Notes: generated by a model not told the origin, from the sequence alone. DNA of 64,000 nt from Ruminococcus flavefaciens 007c (GCF_000571935.1 NZ_ATAX01000036.1:186001-250000); one strand, 5' to 3'. Positions 54,901 through 63,791 are shown, counted from the stretch's first letter. Translations and numbers: made by a program.

Positions 54901-55272
54901 ATCCTTGATCATATCAATGGTAAAAAGCCTTTAGATGAATATCTTACAACTATCACTACTACGGCCAATACTACTACTACGACAAAAACATCTTCTACTA
55001 CAGCTACAACAGTTTCAAAACCTTCTGTTACAAAGGAAGGCGATACCAACTGTGACGGAAAGGTCGATCTAGCAGACGCTATACTTATCATGCAAAGCCT
55101 TGCAAATCCAAATAAGTACGGTATAGGCGGTACAGCCGACAAGCCCCTTACATATCAGGGCAAGATCAACGGCGACGTTGACAAGTCGACTGAAGGACTT
55201 ACCGCTAATGATGCTCTCCGCATACAGGAGTATCTGCTCCATAAGGTCAAAAGTCTTGATCCAAGAGAATAA
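51991..55272 (+). CDS. secreted HELLH metallopeptidase-like protein with tandem dockerin array
   Basis: The 1093-residue protein has a signal peptide (1-35), a beta-sandwich-like region (about 45-190), and a segment (200-450) with SGYVHELLHGME near residues 385-396, the zinc-binding HExxH motif. It continues with an Ig-like bacterial domain (about 475-550) and then six dockerin-like modules (about 554-985) of 65-80 residues, such as YGDVNCDGVVDMEDDVLL...SYIDG. The last is a Thr linker plus a canonical dockerin (1017-1093). Such arrays are exceptional. AAGGAG precedes the ATG. The peptidase role is inferred; the third zinc ligand was not located. Confidence 0.85.
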   Translation: MKNKLFAKTIAATMSVAMICGSISESVRYNPFIPNVKAAGSDTASDKNDNWHIGYRYRSKDVLYYKDDNVYNREPDFSLVIENTKSNDSSIEKTFKVEPYTKYRFSAMVSYSGYSDLENPNKKTGASIGIARSYSHSNYVNTDGWTKAEFEFETKGENEVTLCLRNGAYGGCCKGKAYFSNICLEQIETEKTNKWNILAVAFQQVDVKDLKGKENIIRKKDGVDTQCLTKDDIDLIGINLKKLKCELPEMSDGLWDIDSVDYCLVKSSDSQIADELKDLDTAAYKDEINFFEASDTAVLTDLRIRDDGVIQIDPHTNEIEAIIEPILKNKEYDHIIFFSPFRDWTGGVMGTGGTFYCDGTNFCQIPCKIPKDYELEKERSFSQSGYVHELLHGMETRSKSIDPEKTANLHDNAIYGYEKAGPNEWKEWYTAYMRSDLTGGRGIAPAVYLTERTKYINVVSDDMTVNEDDIKYKGAVFSGKPKTLYLAGEELDLSGAVISGTDLDKAIPIEKIDTLNTSDFDNKKPGVYTIYADLSSYKTGLKASLDVQVVNEGDLIYGDADCNGIVDMEDFVLLNKYLKGNEVDLSVLAKRNADVYNPGSGITEDDAEAISKFLSYGEKLPVTTTLKYGDVNCDNIVDTEDVTFLESYLNGGNVRISAQGRINADVYNLGSGITEDDLDTINNYISGKTNLPLMTELLYGDVNCDGAVDSKDPMLLQSYIDGDNVRISAQGRINADVYNPGSGITEDDVDTINKYISGKANLPLVTELLYGDVNCDGVVDMEDDVLLQSYIDGDNVRISAQGKINADVFNPRTEADIHNPYSYLDENDVINIREYISGNTVLPVETKKPGDVNCDGTVDTKDSALLRAYLKDKLTRISAQGILNANVYLTPDSDLSKGDAEYIDKYISGEVASLPAGVILGDVDASGKVDMDDYNMVHDHIVGSKTLSNKLEKVADVNGDGLIDSKDDEMILDHINGKKPLDEYLTTITTTANTTTTTKTSSTTATTVSKPSVTKEGDTNCDGKVDLADAILIMQSLANPNKYGIGGTADKPLTYQGKINGDVDKSTEGLTANDALRIQEYLLHKVKSLDPRE
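54055..54420 (+). repeat. internal tandem DNA repeat (dockerin modules 3-4)
   Basis: The segments 54070-54280 and 54284-54410 share long nearly identical stretches, including ggtgataatgtaagaatatc and gacgtaaactg. Recent duplication within the gene. Confidence 0.65.
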
Positions 55273-55282
55273 TTCTTATTAT

Positions 55283-55316
55283 AAAGGCTCCTCCGAAATG
55301 AGGAGCTTTCTTTTTT
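55283..55316 (+). terminator. terminator of the dockerin-array gene
   Basis: aaggctcct/aggagcttt stem followed by TTTCTTTTTTTC. Confidence 0.75.
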
Positions 55317-55361
55317 TCTTTGCATTGTATCTATGTTAAAACAAAAGCAGGAATAGACAAG

Positions 55362-55386
55362 AAAGGCAGCCATTACGGCTGTCTTT
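55362..55386. terminator. second hairpin, aaggcagcc/ggctgtctt
   Basis: Nine-base stem with a four-base loop; no obvious gene end on the minus strand. Confidence 0.4.
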
Positions 55387-55511
55387 AATATAAGCATAGT
55401 TGTATATATAGAAGTCTCTGTTCATAAATTGCTGACGATATGCGTTTATAGAAATATTATACGGTATAGATTTTTATCAATGCTCATCTCTATCAGAATT
55501 ATTTCATTTCT

Positions 55512-55532
55512 TGAATTTGATAATCATTCTCA
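55512..55532 (+). promoter_or_regulatory. Zur/Fur-type box 1
   Basis: TGAATTTGATAATCATTCTC plus A matches box 2 at 18 of 21 positions; near the palindromic Fur/Zur consensus. It lies 36 bases before the -35. Confidence 0.65.
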
Positions 55533-55567
55533 ATTGTGAAAAGTATGTGAAAAATATTGTGAAAGTA

Positions 55568-55595
55568 TTGACATTCACATTGAGTATGATATAAT
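55568..55595 (+). promoter_or_regulatory. promoter of the zinc operon
   Basis: TTGACA (55568-55573) and TATAAT (55590-55595) with a 16-base spacer. Confidence 0.75.
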
Positions 55596-55606
55596 AAGCA
55601 AGGCTA

Positions 55607-55633
55607 ATATGAAAATGATAATCATTTTCATAT
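55607..55633 (+). promoter_or_regulatory. Zur/Fur-type box 2, perfect 27-bp palindrome
   Basis: atatgaaaatgat, a central a, and atcattttcatat. It begins right after the predicted start of transcription, so binding would block initiation. Confidence 0.8.
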
Positions 55634-55653
55634 CAAAAAACAGAGGTGAAAAC

Positions 55654-56058
55654 ATGGGTTCTTACAATACTCCACAAAAAGAACGAATACTATCATTTCT
55701 TTACTTGCATATGGACAGGGATCTAACTGTACATGAGATCATAGAGGGTATAACGAATGAATTACCGGATGAAAATCCGATAGCAGAAAGCACAGTATAC
55801 CGCATAATGAATAATCTTACTCAGCTCGGATTAACCAGTAAAAAAACAGATAGTAACCGTGAATTTCGATATAGGCTATGCAATAATGATAATAATAATT
55901 CAAGAATCAGCTTCCATTGTAAAGTATGCGGAAAGATATATCATATAGACGAGAAAGTCTGTAATTCCATAATCAAGGAGCTTCATGAAAACTGCCCTGT
56001 TAAAATTAATGAAGATCTCATGCTGACAGGAGTATGCAGCAATTGTCAGCAGCGGTAG
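55654..56058 (+). CDS. zur: Fur/Zur-family metalloregulator
   Basis: The 134-residue protein from the ATG with AGAGGTG upstream has the winged-helix DNA-binding part (TVHEIIEGITNEL ... AESTVYRIMNNLTQLGL) and a dimerization part with two CxxC pairs, FHCKVCGKIYH and GVCSNCQQR, which hold the structural zinc. It resembles Zur more than Fur because of the following ZnuA, ZinT and COG0523 genes. The two Fur/Zur boxes upstream imply autorepression. Confidence 0.92.
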   Translation: MGSYNTPQKERILSFLYLHMDRDLTVHEIIEGITNELPDENPIAESTVYRIMNNLTQLGLTSKKTDSNREFRYRLCNNDNNNSRISFHCKVCGKIYHIDEKVCNSIIKELHENCPVKINEDLMLTGVCSNCQQR

Positions 56059-56101
56059 CGTATATGTTGGAAAACAACTGATTATTTTGGGAGAGATAGC
56101 T

Positions 56102-56404
56102 TTGAAAAAGGTCGCAAACCGATTTATTGTTTTTACGATAATGATATCTGTTGTGCTTATGCTGGTCATTTCTTCGTTTATGATAGCAAAGCATATGCAT
56201 CATCATTGTACAGGTAATAACTGTCCTGTATGCCAGGAGATAATACAATGCATCAATAATGTCCGTCTACTCGGATTCACCGGTAACGGATTTGTATTAT
56301 CAAATACATTCGTCATAGTCTTTATGGTTACTTTAATTTTTGCTGTAAGCACTATGTCAAATAAAACAACCCTGATTTCTCTTAAGGTGGAACTTCTGAA
56401 TTGA
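56102..56404 (+). CDS. His/Cys-rich small membrane protein of the zinc operon
   Basis: Starting at the TTG after GGGAGAG, the 100-residue protein has two membrane helices (about 8-28 and 70-90). The loop between them contains MHHHCTGNNCPVC, a likely metal-binding site. It lies between zur and the ZnuA-like gene, so a role in zinc handling is plausible. I do not recognise the family. Confidence 0.65.
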   Translation: MKKVANRFIVFTIMISVVLMLVISSFMIAKHMHHHCTGNNCPVCQEIIQCINNVRLLGFTGNGFVLSNTFVIVFMVTLIFAVSTMSNKTTLISLKVELLN

Positions 56405-56463
56405 ATGATAATAAGTGTTACAGGACAAAACTTATATAATATTTTTTGGGAGGTTCATATCCT

Positions 56464-58614
56464 ATGTTCAATAAAAAAACTATAACAGCAATACTCAGTA
56501 TTGCTATGGCTGCTGCAAGCTTTACCGGATGCAGCTCTGATAATAAATCTTCCGGTAACGACAATACTAAGGCAACAGTTTTATCCCCCGATGCTTCAAA
56601 GTCATATAACGTTGTTTGTACTATTTTCCCTGAGTATGACTGGGTTAAGGAAATAATCGGCGATCATGCCGATAATTTTGAACTTTCATACCTGCTTGAC
56701 AGCGGTATTGATCTTCATAACTATCAGCCTACAGCTGATGATATTATTAAAATATCCACCTGTGATCTTTTCATATACGTTGGCGGAGAGTCTGACAAAT
56801 GGGCAGAGGATGCGATTGCTCAGGCAGCTAATAAAAATATGAAAGTAATAAACCTTATGGACGTTCTCGGTGATTCCGCTAAGGTTGAAGAACTCAAGGA
56901 AGGTATGCAGGAAAGCGAACATGAGCATAGTCATGACCATGACGAGGAAATCACAGAAGATGATATAAAGCCAAGAGAGGTTTCTGAGTTTGAGGGTGAG
57001 TGGCAGTCGTTATATCCTGTACTTATGACAGGTGCTCTTGACGAATATGTGGAGTATCAGGCTGAGAAGAAAGCGATAACTGTTGAAGAATCACGTGCAG
57101 AGATCGAAGAAAAATGGAACTGTGGTGTAAAAAATATAATAATTAAGGGGAACGACATCACATTAATATATGATGATGGTAAGGAAGTCACGGGAACATA
57201 TGAGTATGCCGGATTTGCAACAAAGAAGGATGATACGGGCAAGATCACAAGCATTCGTCATGAGTTCCTTGAAAAAGAAGGAAACGGACCTAAGTATGTT
57301 ATGCTCAATGATCATGGTCATGAGCCAGCTGATTCTGTAGAGCATTTCCACATCTATTTTGGTGACAACAATTTTGATGAGCTTGTTACTACAACTTCAA
57401 ATCCATTTTTTGTTGATTCAAAGCTTGATGCTGAAGGCTGCCTTGATAATGTAATGGGGCACGAAAAGGGCAACGGCCACGATCATGACCACAGCAAGGA
57501 AGTTTCCACCTTTGAGGACGATGAAGTCAAGGACAGACCTCTCTCAGACTGGGAGGGTGACTGGCAGTCCGCTTATCCGCTGGTGCTTGACGGCTCGCTT
57601 GATGAAGCATGGGAGCATAAGGCTGAGAGCGGTAAAATGACTGCTGAAGAGTACAAGGATTACTACACAAAGGGCTACAAATCAGACTATAACACTATCA
57701 GCATCCACGATGATCATATCAAGTTTACTGATAATGATGGCAAGGTAACTGAGTCCGATTACAAGTATGCAGGTTACTTCATTCAGGACTGGTCAACAGG
57801 CACAAGAGCTGCTATGTACCGCTTTGAAGCCGAGGATAAGAACTCAGGTGCACCTGTATATATCGAGTTCAACGACCATATCATCGAACCTGAAAAGGCA
57901 GAACATTTCCATATCCGTATGAGCAATGAAAGCTATGATGCTATTGTTGATCCAGAGGGCAACTGGCCTACATTCTTTGATGCTTCACTCTCTCCCGAAG
58001 GCGTTTGTGATGAGGTCATCGGTCATGACAGCAAGAAGGAAGAGGAACATGATCATGAACACGAGGAGGGCGAAGAAGAATATGACGAGCACGTATGGCT
58101 CTCTCTGAAAAATGCAAAGGTACTCTGTGCCGAGATCGAAAAGAACCTTGAAGCTATCGACTCTGCAAACGCTGCTGATTACAAAGCTAACCTTGACAGC
58201 TATATCTCCAAGCTCTCCGACCTTGACAACAGCTTCCAGACACTGGTTGACAGTGCTTCCGTAAAAACACTTGTTTTCGGAGACAGATTCCCGTTCCGCT
58301 ACTTTGTGGACGATTACGGCCTTGATTACTTCGCCGCATTTATCGGCTGCTCTGCCGAGTCGGAGGCAAGCTTTGAAACTATCAAGTTCCTTTCCGATAA
58401 GATAAAGGAGCTTGACTGCGATACAGTTTTCACACTCGAAAATTCAAATAAGGATATTGCAAACGCTATTATCAGCAACTCAGGCAAAAAAGATGTTAAG
58501 ATCGCAGAGCTCAACTCGCTTCAGTCAGTATCTAAGAGCGATATAAGCAGCGGGGCAAGCTATATATCCCTTATGCAGAAGAACTATGATGTTCTTGCAG
58601 GCGTTATGAAATGA
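56464..58614 (+). CDS. ZnuA/AdcA-type zinc lipoprotein with two inserted ZinT domains
   Basis: The 716-residue lipoprotein (signal ending ASFTGC) is a zinc-binding protein of ABC importers. The N-lobe ([17 protein letters not shown] ... [12 protein letters not shown], zinc-binding His) reaches residue 155. The His-rich loop then carries two ZinT (YodA) domains, one at about 175-335 ([20 protein letters not shown]) and one at about 360-522 ([20 protein letters not shown]), each linked by HDHDH-type stretches. The C-lobe follows from about 540 ([14 protein letters not shown]). No ABC permease or ATPase genes follow here. Duplicated, nested ZinT is unusual; Streptococcus AdcA has one at the C-terminus. 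Confidence 0.9.
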   Translation: MFNKKTITAILSIAMAAASFTGCSSDNKSSGNDNTKATVLSPDASKSYNVVCTIFPEYDWVKEIIGDHADNFELSYLLDSGIDLHNYQPTADDIIKISTCDLFIYVGGESDKWAEDAIAQAANKNMKVINLMDVLGDSAKVEELKEGMQESEHEHSHDHDEEITEDDIKPREVSEFEGEWQSLYPVLMTGALDEYVEYQAEKKAITVEESRAEIEEKWNCGVKNIIIKGNDITLIYDDGKEVTGTYEYAGFATKKDDTGKITSIRHEFLEKEGNGPKYVMLNDHGHEPADSVEHFHIYFGDNNFDELVTTTSNPFFVDSKLDAEGCLDNVMGHEKGNGHDHDHSKEVSTFEDDEVKDRPLSDWEGDWQSAYPLVLDGSLDEAWEHKAESGKMTAEEYKDYYTKGYKSDYNTISIHDDHIKFTDNDGKVTESDYKYAGYFIQDWSTGTRAAMYRFEAEDKNSGAPVYIEFNDHIIEPEKAEHFHIRMSNESYDAIVDPEGNWPTFFDASLSPEGVCDEVIGHDSKKEEEHDHEHEEGEEEYDEHVWLSLKNAKVLCAEIEKNLEAIDSANAADYKANLDSYISKLSDLDNSFQTLVDSASVKTLVFGDRFPFRYFVDDYGLDYFAAFIGCSAESEASFETIKFLSDKIKELDCDTVFTLENSNKDIANAIISNSGKKDVKIAELNSLQSVSKSDISSGASYISLMQKNYDVLAGVMK

Positions 58615-58622
58615 GGTACAAT

Positions 58623-59729
58623 ATGTCAAAGAACAAAATCCCCGTTATACTCATCACAGGCTATCTCGGCTCGGGAAAGACAACTCTCATGCAGAATCTT
58701 CTGAAACAGGAGCAGCGCAGGATAGCACTTATAGTAAATGATATGGGCAGCGTCAACATAGACGCTGCTCTCCTCAATAAGAACCGTGACCGTATAGCTT
58801 CCGTCGAAATGGTAGAACTCCAGAACGGCTGCATATGCTGTACTCTCAGAGACGAGTTCATAGCTGAGATAGAGCGTATCTCTCAGCTTCCCGATATTGA
58901 AGCTGTTTTTGTTGAAGCTTCGGGAATAAGCGAGCCGTCGAATATCGCCGCTTCATTTGTTGTCTATACAGAGGATAATCCTGATACGAATGTGTATCTC
59001 AGCTCCGTTGTGTCAGTTGTTGACGCTGATCGTATATATAATGAATTCCTGCGTGAAATCTCAATGGAAAATGATACAGAGGAAGGGGATATCATCAATC
59101 TTATCATTGACCAGATCGAGTTCTGCAATCTTATTATTCTCAATAAGACTGACTTGCTCAGTGCTGAACAGATCGAAGAAGTAACAAAGGCTATACGTGA
59201 TATTCAATCAGAAGCCGAGATAATCCCCTCCATAAACAGTGAAGTCGATACCGACAAGATAATGCATGGAAAAGACTTCGACTATCACGCCGTCCTTGCT
59301 TCATCATCGGTTCAGCGCGCTCTCAATACCAATGAGCCCACAGACAAGGAAGCCTGCATGGACGAGTATGGTATAACCTCATTTGTTTTTGAGGAGGCCC
59401 GCCCCTTTGACCGTGATAAATTCATGGACTTAGTTGACGAATACCCCAAGGAGCTTATTCGCACAAAGGGCTACGTATGGTTCGCAGATGATGATGTGCA
59501 TATACAGCTCTTTGAACAGGCAGGAAGAAATGCCAGTGTTACTGAACTCAATGAATGGCTTGCAGCTTGTCCGCAGGAGGAACTCGATGTTATGTTCGAG
59601 AATTACCCTGACCTGAAAGACGACTGGCATGAAGTCTACGGCGACCGTATCAATCAGCTGGTATTCATCGGAAAGGGATACAAAAAAGCTGATATTCTCT
59701 CAAAGCTTGAAAGATGCCTGACAGTATGA
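58623..59729 (+). CDS. COG0523 (CobW/ZNG1-like) zinc GTPase metallochaperone
   Basis: The 368-residue protein has Walker [10 protein letters not shown] (residues about 15-23), the metal-binding motif GCICC (about 71-75) and NKTDLL for guanine binding, followed by a CobW C-terminal domain (about 270-368). It transfers zinc to client proteins under zinc starvation. It starts eight bases after the ZnuA-like gene, with GAGGT upstream; same operon under Zur. Confidence 0.93.
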   Translation: MSKNKIPVILITGYLGSGKTTLMQNLLKQEQRRIALIVNDMGSVNIDAALLNKNRDRIASVEMVELQNGCICCTLRDEFIAEIERISQLPDIEAVFVEASGISEPSNIAASFVVYTEDNPDTNVYLSSVVSVVDADRIYNEFLREISMENDTEEGDIINLIIDQIEFCNLIILNKTDLLSAEQIEEVTKAIRDIQSEAEIIPSINSEVDTDKIMHGKDFDYHAVLASSSVQRALNTNEPTDKEACMDEYGITSFVFEEARPFDRDKFMDLVDEYPKELIRTKGYVWFADDDVHIQLFEQAGRNASVTELNEWLAACPQEELDVMFENYPDLKDDWHEVYGDRINQLVFIGKGYKKADILSKLERCLTV

Positions 59730-60676
59730 ACAGCAAGGCAATACCGGTATATCTTTTTCTCGGTTTTCTCGAAGCAGGGAAAACACAGTTTATACAGAAA
59801 ACAATACTAAATAAACGCTTTGGACTCGGCGAGAACATACTTCTTATCACTTGTGAAGAAGGGATAGAGGAGTTTGATCTGTCACAGTTTGGCGATAAAA
59901 GCATAACGTTCCATACTATAGAGGATAAGTCAGAGCTTGATGAGCAGCTCCTTTTTAAGCTGTCTGAAGAATGTGTCGCAGATAAAATACTTATCGAATA
60001 TAATGGTATGTGGCATCTTACGGACTTGCTTCTTAACAAGCCCGAAAGCTGGAAGATATTCCAGACCGTATTCATTGCTGATGCTTCCACATTTCAGATA
60101 TATCTGCAAAACTTCGGAAGCCTTGTTATCGACAAGGTAAACGTCAGCGATGTTGTGATTTTCAATCGCTATGCAAACAGAGCCGATGTCAATGAGCTTC
60201 ATAAGATCATACGCTCTATCAACAGAAGGGCAGAGATATATTATGAAGCCGATAACGGAATGATGATAGTTGATGACATCGAGGATCCTCTGCCGTTTGA
60301 TCTTGAAGCACCGACTATAGTCATAAAGGATAATGATTATGCTATATGGTACAGCGATATTATGAACGATGCAAAGAGATATAATGGTAAAACTGTTAAG
60401 TTCAAAGCAATAATATCCTCGCGTCCTGAGCTTCCGAATAATGTTTTCGCAGCAGGCAGATTTATAATGACCTGCTGCGAAGCAGACATGGAATTCTGTT
60501 GGTTCGTTTCTTTATACAATCAATATTACAGTGTTCAGGGCGAGAAATGGGTAACTGTAACGGCTGATATAACAGTACAGCACCATGAGGCTGAAAATAT
60601 TGATATACCTCTTCTGAGAATTGTTGATCTTTATGAATGTGAACCGCCTGAAAAAGCAATCGCATCATTTATATAA
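59726..60676 (+). CDS. degenerate GTPase fused to a TIGR03943-like domain
   Basis: The ATG overlaps the previous stop (ATGA); an ATG four codons earlier is an alternative. The 316-residue protein starts like a CobW GTPase ([19 protein letters not shown]-loop altered), continues [11 protein letters not shown] and [13 protein letters not shown], but lacks the GCICC metal site. The C-terminal 110 residues ([44 protein letters not shown]) match the soluble half of TIGR03943 proteins, which pair with a YcgR/DUF318 permease. No permease gene is here. It may regulate or assist zinc delivery. The fusion is my reading. Confidence 0.65.
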   Translation: MNSKAIPVYLFLGFLEAGKTQFIQKTILNKRFGLGENILLITCEEGIEEFDLSQFGDKSITFHTIEDKSELDEQLLFKLSEECVADKILIEYNGMWHLTDLLLNKPESWKIFQTVFIADASTFQIYLQNFGSLVIDKVNVSDVVIFNRYANRADVNELHKIIRSINRRAEIYYEADNGMMIVDDIEDPLPFDLEAPTIVIKDNDYAIWYSDIMNDAKRYNGKTVKFKAIISSRPELPNNVFAAGRFIMTCCEADMEFCWFVSLYNQYYSVQGEKWVTVTADITVQHHEAENIDIPLLRIVDLYECEPPEKAIASFI

Positions 60677-60954
60677 TTATTCGGCGAGATTATGAGGTTA
60701 CGGGCTGGCTCTCCGCAGGTCATAATCTGTCCGTAAGGTATCCTTAGCAGAAAACACATAATCCGCTTATCTGGGATATTCTTCATAACATTCTTCAAAT
60801 CAGTATACCAAGGCAATGATAAAAAGCTTTCTTCTTTATTTTCTGCCTTTATTGCACAGAAGTAAACTCGCCGTTTTCAATACGAAGGCATGATACTTTG
60901 CCGTTTAATAACTGATAAAAAATATCCTCGCCGATGACGAGGATATTTTTGTAT
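60677..60954. other. 278-base intergenic region
   Basis: No gene. An inverted repeat (agattatga/tcataatct, about 60690-60735) follows the zinc operon, and the hairpin at 60918-60950 belongs to the following minus-strand remnant. Confidence 0.45.
60918..60950 (-). terminator. terminator resembling the IS66 terminator
   Basis: aaaaatatcctcg/cgaggatattttt, 13-bp stem. It matches the hairpin at 21325-21345 at all but one of its central 24 bases. Confidence 0.7.
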
Positions 60955-61338
60955 CATTATTCGTTTTTTTGTCCTGAACGCAATTGCTGCGGTAATAATA
61001 CCAAGAAGCATTATAGCCACAAATATTGTATTGCAATTATTATCGCCGGTGGTTGGCGAAGCCTGAAACAAGACATTATAACCCGATGTCACGGGCTCTT
61101 CATTCTCCGAAGCCAGAACCTTAATATCAATAATCTTCTTGTAGGAAGAGACTCTGTCATAATTGATAATACCGCTTGCCGCCTCCGAGAACACACTTGA
61201 AAGCTTCTTCGAATCGGTGATTGTATATGACATATTTTTTTTGATGCTATGCTTCTCATGAGTCTGACGGCAAGAAACTGTTCGTTTTGAGCCAAAATAA
61301 AAGATCAGGACTGCTGTTGTAAGTCTGAAGATAATCAA
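60955..61338 (-). pseudogene. 3' remnant of an anchored surface protein
   Basis: The frame contains ITDSKKLSSVFSEAASGIINYDR and ends with a membrane anchor: SPTTGDNNCNTIFVAIMLLGIITAAIAFRTKKR. There is no ribosome site or signal peptide, and the frame runs on into the terminator, so the original stop was probably lost by a frameshift. It looks like the tail of an LPxTG-type protein with an altered signal (SPTTG). Confidence 0.5.
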
Positions 61339-61357
61339 ACTGTTGACAGCAGTCCTG
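61306..61357 (-). terminator. terminator of the heparinase-like gene
   Basis: caggactgctgt/acagcagtcctg, 12-bp stem with a 28-base loop, followed on the minus strand by ATCTTTTATTTT. Confidence 0.6.
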
Positions 61358-61361
61358 TTTA

Positions 61362-63506
61362 TTAACCATATATCAGTTTTCGCCTCATCAGACAGAGATC
61401 AAATACATCAAGTCTGTTGTCATCGCAGAGATCAGCGGCTTTCCAGTTGGAAAGATGTGTATCAGGAACGGTAAGTAACCATTTTTGCAGCAGAACAACA
61501 TCAGAAATATTGAACTTACCGTCATTGTTGACATCGCCTTCTTTTGTCTTAGGGATCCATTCGGAGATGTTTTCAAAAGACGGGATCCATGAAGGTTGTG
61601 TCTCCGACTGTTTCAGCGGAATGCAGGCTACTGAAATAGTCGTATCCTGGGTATTCGTCAGATGAACAGCGAGTTTTCTGTAATTACTGTTATCTGTCTG
61701 ATTAGGTACTACAGGAGATGTTGGCAGAGGTTCGGCGTTCATTGCAGTAAATCTGCCGGCATCACTGATTATACCTATCCACATTCTTTCAGAATCGACG
61801 GTAACAATAGCACTTCTGCCGTCATCGGCGACATTGATCTGTCCTTTCGTGTGAGCAAACCAGTATATTTCGCCGGGAGCTTTAAGGGAGATTTCATCCT
61901 GAATTATAACGCATTTCTTGTCCTTTATCATTTTAAGGCCGCGGACAACGCTTTCCGCATCACTTGGCTCGTATGCGGCGGTCAGGTCGGAGACAGCGTA
62001 GGCTTCATTTCCTCCGCCAAAGCTGGTTATAAGGCATTCTGCGCCTTCCTGCTGATCGAGCTCTTTGGAGGGATTTATCACAAGTGTATTATGGCCTTCA
62101 GCTCTTATCCGATAGGAGTATTGACGATTCGGAAGCTCATAATTTTCATTGCCCAGGTCAGTAAAGAATCTTGCACCATTGGACTCGATATAGAATGAAC
62201 CCAGATCGTAGTGGCCGTGATACTTATAATTATTTTCACCGACATGAAGTGCCGCTACGATCCCGCTTTCATCCCATGTATTTCTGAAGCTGGCATTAGA
62301 TGCTCCGACTTCACCCCAGTCGGCAGGGCTTTCTTTGGCTGAATCGGGGATCTTATCTTCATCTATCCAGAGAAGATCAAAATAAAGGAAACTGCCGTTT
62401 TTAATACTTTTGATACGAGCGGCTGAAATATCATATGACTTGAAATAATCACCCAGCCACAGAAGGACCGACCAGCCTGTATCCTGACTTTCACGGTCGT
62501 CACCGAAGCTGAAGGACTTTGAAGTGTTGGAACTCATATAGCGGATAAAATCAGCAGATTTCCGAAGGCCTTCAAAATCAGCAAGCCCGTAGTCGGTTCC
62601 TGCAGTACTTGTCAGTGCGGAGGAATGCAGGCCGAGATAATAAGTGGCATAATCCCAATACCCCAGTCCTTCGCTGTATGTTCCGTCTTTTTCGCTGTAG
62701 GCGCGGCGGACAAAAGAATATGCTTCCTTATAAGCGAAGGTGAGGACCTCAGAAGCTATGTTTCGTGCGTCAGCTTCATCTCCGACTGCAAGAGCTGCCA
62801 TACTCATACTTCCGCTGCATACAAGTTTCCAGTTATCTCCGGGTTGATCCTGATACCAGCGGTAAGTACGTGTCCGGGGCTTGTCCTCAAAATCTTCCAT
62901 GACCTGAGTAAGTCCTTTTTCTATAATATTACTTCTGACGAAAGTCCTTTGGTCATCATTCATCCAGTTATAGAGCCAGTCATAACCGAGCGCAAATGCT
63001 GTACTCATTTCAGCGGTATCAAGGAAATGTCTCGGATTCCAGTCCTTGAAATTACCTGCAGCTTCAAGCTCTGCGTAGCAGCGCCGTGCATATTTTTCAT
63101 CACCGAAAATATTGTACGCCAACGCAAGTGCAGCAACGCGGCGCTGTATTCTTTTTGATGTTTCCAGAAGACGTATCCCGTCGGGGATCTCATACTGACA
63201 TACAGGCATATCAATGGTCCTGTCCGCTTCATTTCTGAGTTTATCAATAAGGCACGCTGTTACCGAATCATCTCCGATATGCGTTTTCAGTTCTGAAAAT
63301 TTCGACTCTGACATGATGATGCGCGGATGAGCGTACAGCCCGTTTTTTTCGATCATATCAGTGATAACCTGTTCACCGTTGATGAATTCGCCGTAGTTTT
63401 CTGCTTGGCAGCTGTCTGAACCGATGTTCTCTGCAAAAACAGTGTGCGGTATTATACAGATCACCATGGCCAGTACAAGCAGGATGCTTAACAGATGTTT
63501 TTGCAT
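61362..63506 (-). CDS. heparinase II/III-like protein with dockerin
   Basis: The ATG with GGGAGGT upstream gives 714 residues: signal peptide (1-25), an alpha-helical toroid (about 40-370; PRHFLDTAEMSTAFALGYDWLYNWM), then a beta-sandwich (about 380-640) with YHGHYDLGSFYIESNGARFFTDLG and HNTLVINPSKEL. A C-terminal dockerin (about 650-714, EGDVNNDGKFNISDVVLLQKWL) completes it. This is the layout of heparinase II/III-like polysaccharide lyases and hydrolases acting on uronic-acid polymers; the substrate is not predictable. It has a strong promoter preceded by a three-copy operator. Confidence 0.88.
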   Translation of the reverse strand: MQKHLLSILLVLAMVICIIPHTVFAENIGSDSCQAENYGEFINGEQVITDMIEKNGLYAHPRIIMSESKFSELKTHIGDDSVTACLIDKLRNEADRTIDMPVCQYEIPDGIRLLETSKRIQRRVAALALAYNIFGDEKYARRCYAELEAAGNFKDWNPRHFLDTAEMSTAFALGYDWLYNWMNDDQRTFVRSNIIEKGLTQVMEDFEDKPRTRTYRWYQDQPGDNWKLVCSGSMSMAALAVGDEADARNIASEVLTFAYKEAYSFVRRAYSEKDGTYSEGLGYWDYATYYLGLHSSALTSTAGTDYGLADFEGLRKSADFIRYMSSNTSKSFSFGDDRESQDTGWSVLLWLGDYFKSYDISAARIKSIKNGSFLYFDLLWIDEDKIPDSAKESPADWGEVGASNASFRNTWDESGIVAALHVGENNYKYHGHYDLGSFYIESNGARFFTDLGNENYELPNRQYSYRIRAEGHNTLVINPSKELDQQEGAECLITSFGGGNEAYAVSDLTAAYEPSDAESVVRGLKMIKDKKCVIIQDEISLKAPGEIYWFAHTKGQINVADDGRSAIVTVDSERMWIGIISDAGRFTAMNAEPLPTSPVVPNQTDNSNYRKLAVHLTNTQDTTISVACIPLKQSETQPSWIPSFENISEWIPKTKEGDVNNDGKFNISDVVLLQKWLLTVPDTHLSNWKAADLCDDNRLDVFDLCLMRRKLIYG

Positions 63507-63575
63507 GGTTTCACCTCCCGGATCAAATGGATAATAAAGCTTTCTGCATATACTCATCTGTACTTTTATAATATG

Positions 63576-63605
63576 ATTATACAGCCTTTGAAAAGGCATT
63601 GTCAA
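63576..63605 (-). promoter_or_regulatory. promoter of the heparinase-like gene
   Basis: Minus strand TTGACA (63600-63605) and TATAAT (63576-63581) with an 18-base spacer; 70 bases before the ATG. Confidence 0.85.
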
Positions 63606-63614
63606 CAGATGTCA

Positions 63615-63668
63615 GGTAAGCTGTATTTTTAGGGCGGTAAGTTGCATTTTTATTGGGGTAAGCTGCAT
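63615..63668 (-). promoter_or_regulatory. three-copy direct-repeat operator (ATGCAACTTACC type)
   Basis: In gene sense the copies are ATGCAGCTTACC (63657-63668), ATGCAACTTACC (63636-63647) and ATACAGCTTACC (63615-63626), at exactly 21-base intervals, ending 9 bases from the -35. Same array as at 30221-30273. Confidence 0.75.
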
Positions 63669-63738
63669 GGACAGACTCTGAAAAACACTGATTTGAGTTG
63701 GCTTTTGGTAACAACAATGAATTGACAGCTGCCGGAAA

Positions 63739-63773
63739 AAAAGCAGCCTGTACAAACTGCACAGACTGCTTTT
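63739..63773 (-). terminator. terminator of the following dockerin gene
   Basis: aaaagcagcctgt/acagactgctttt stem with one wobble pair; follows the stop at 63792 on the minus strand, with a T run. Confidence 0.75.
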
Positions 63774-63791
63774 AGTCACAACATATTTTTT

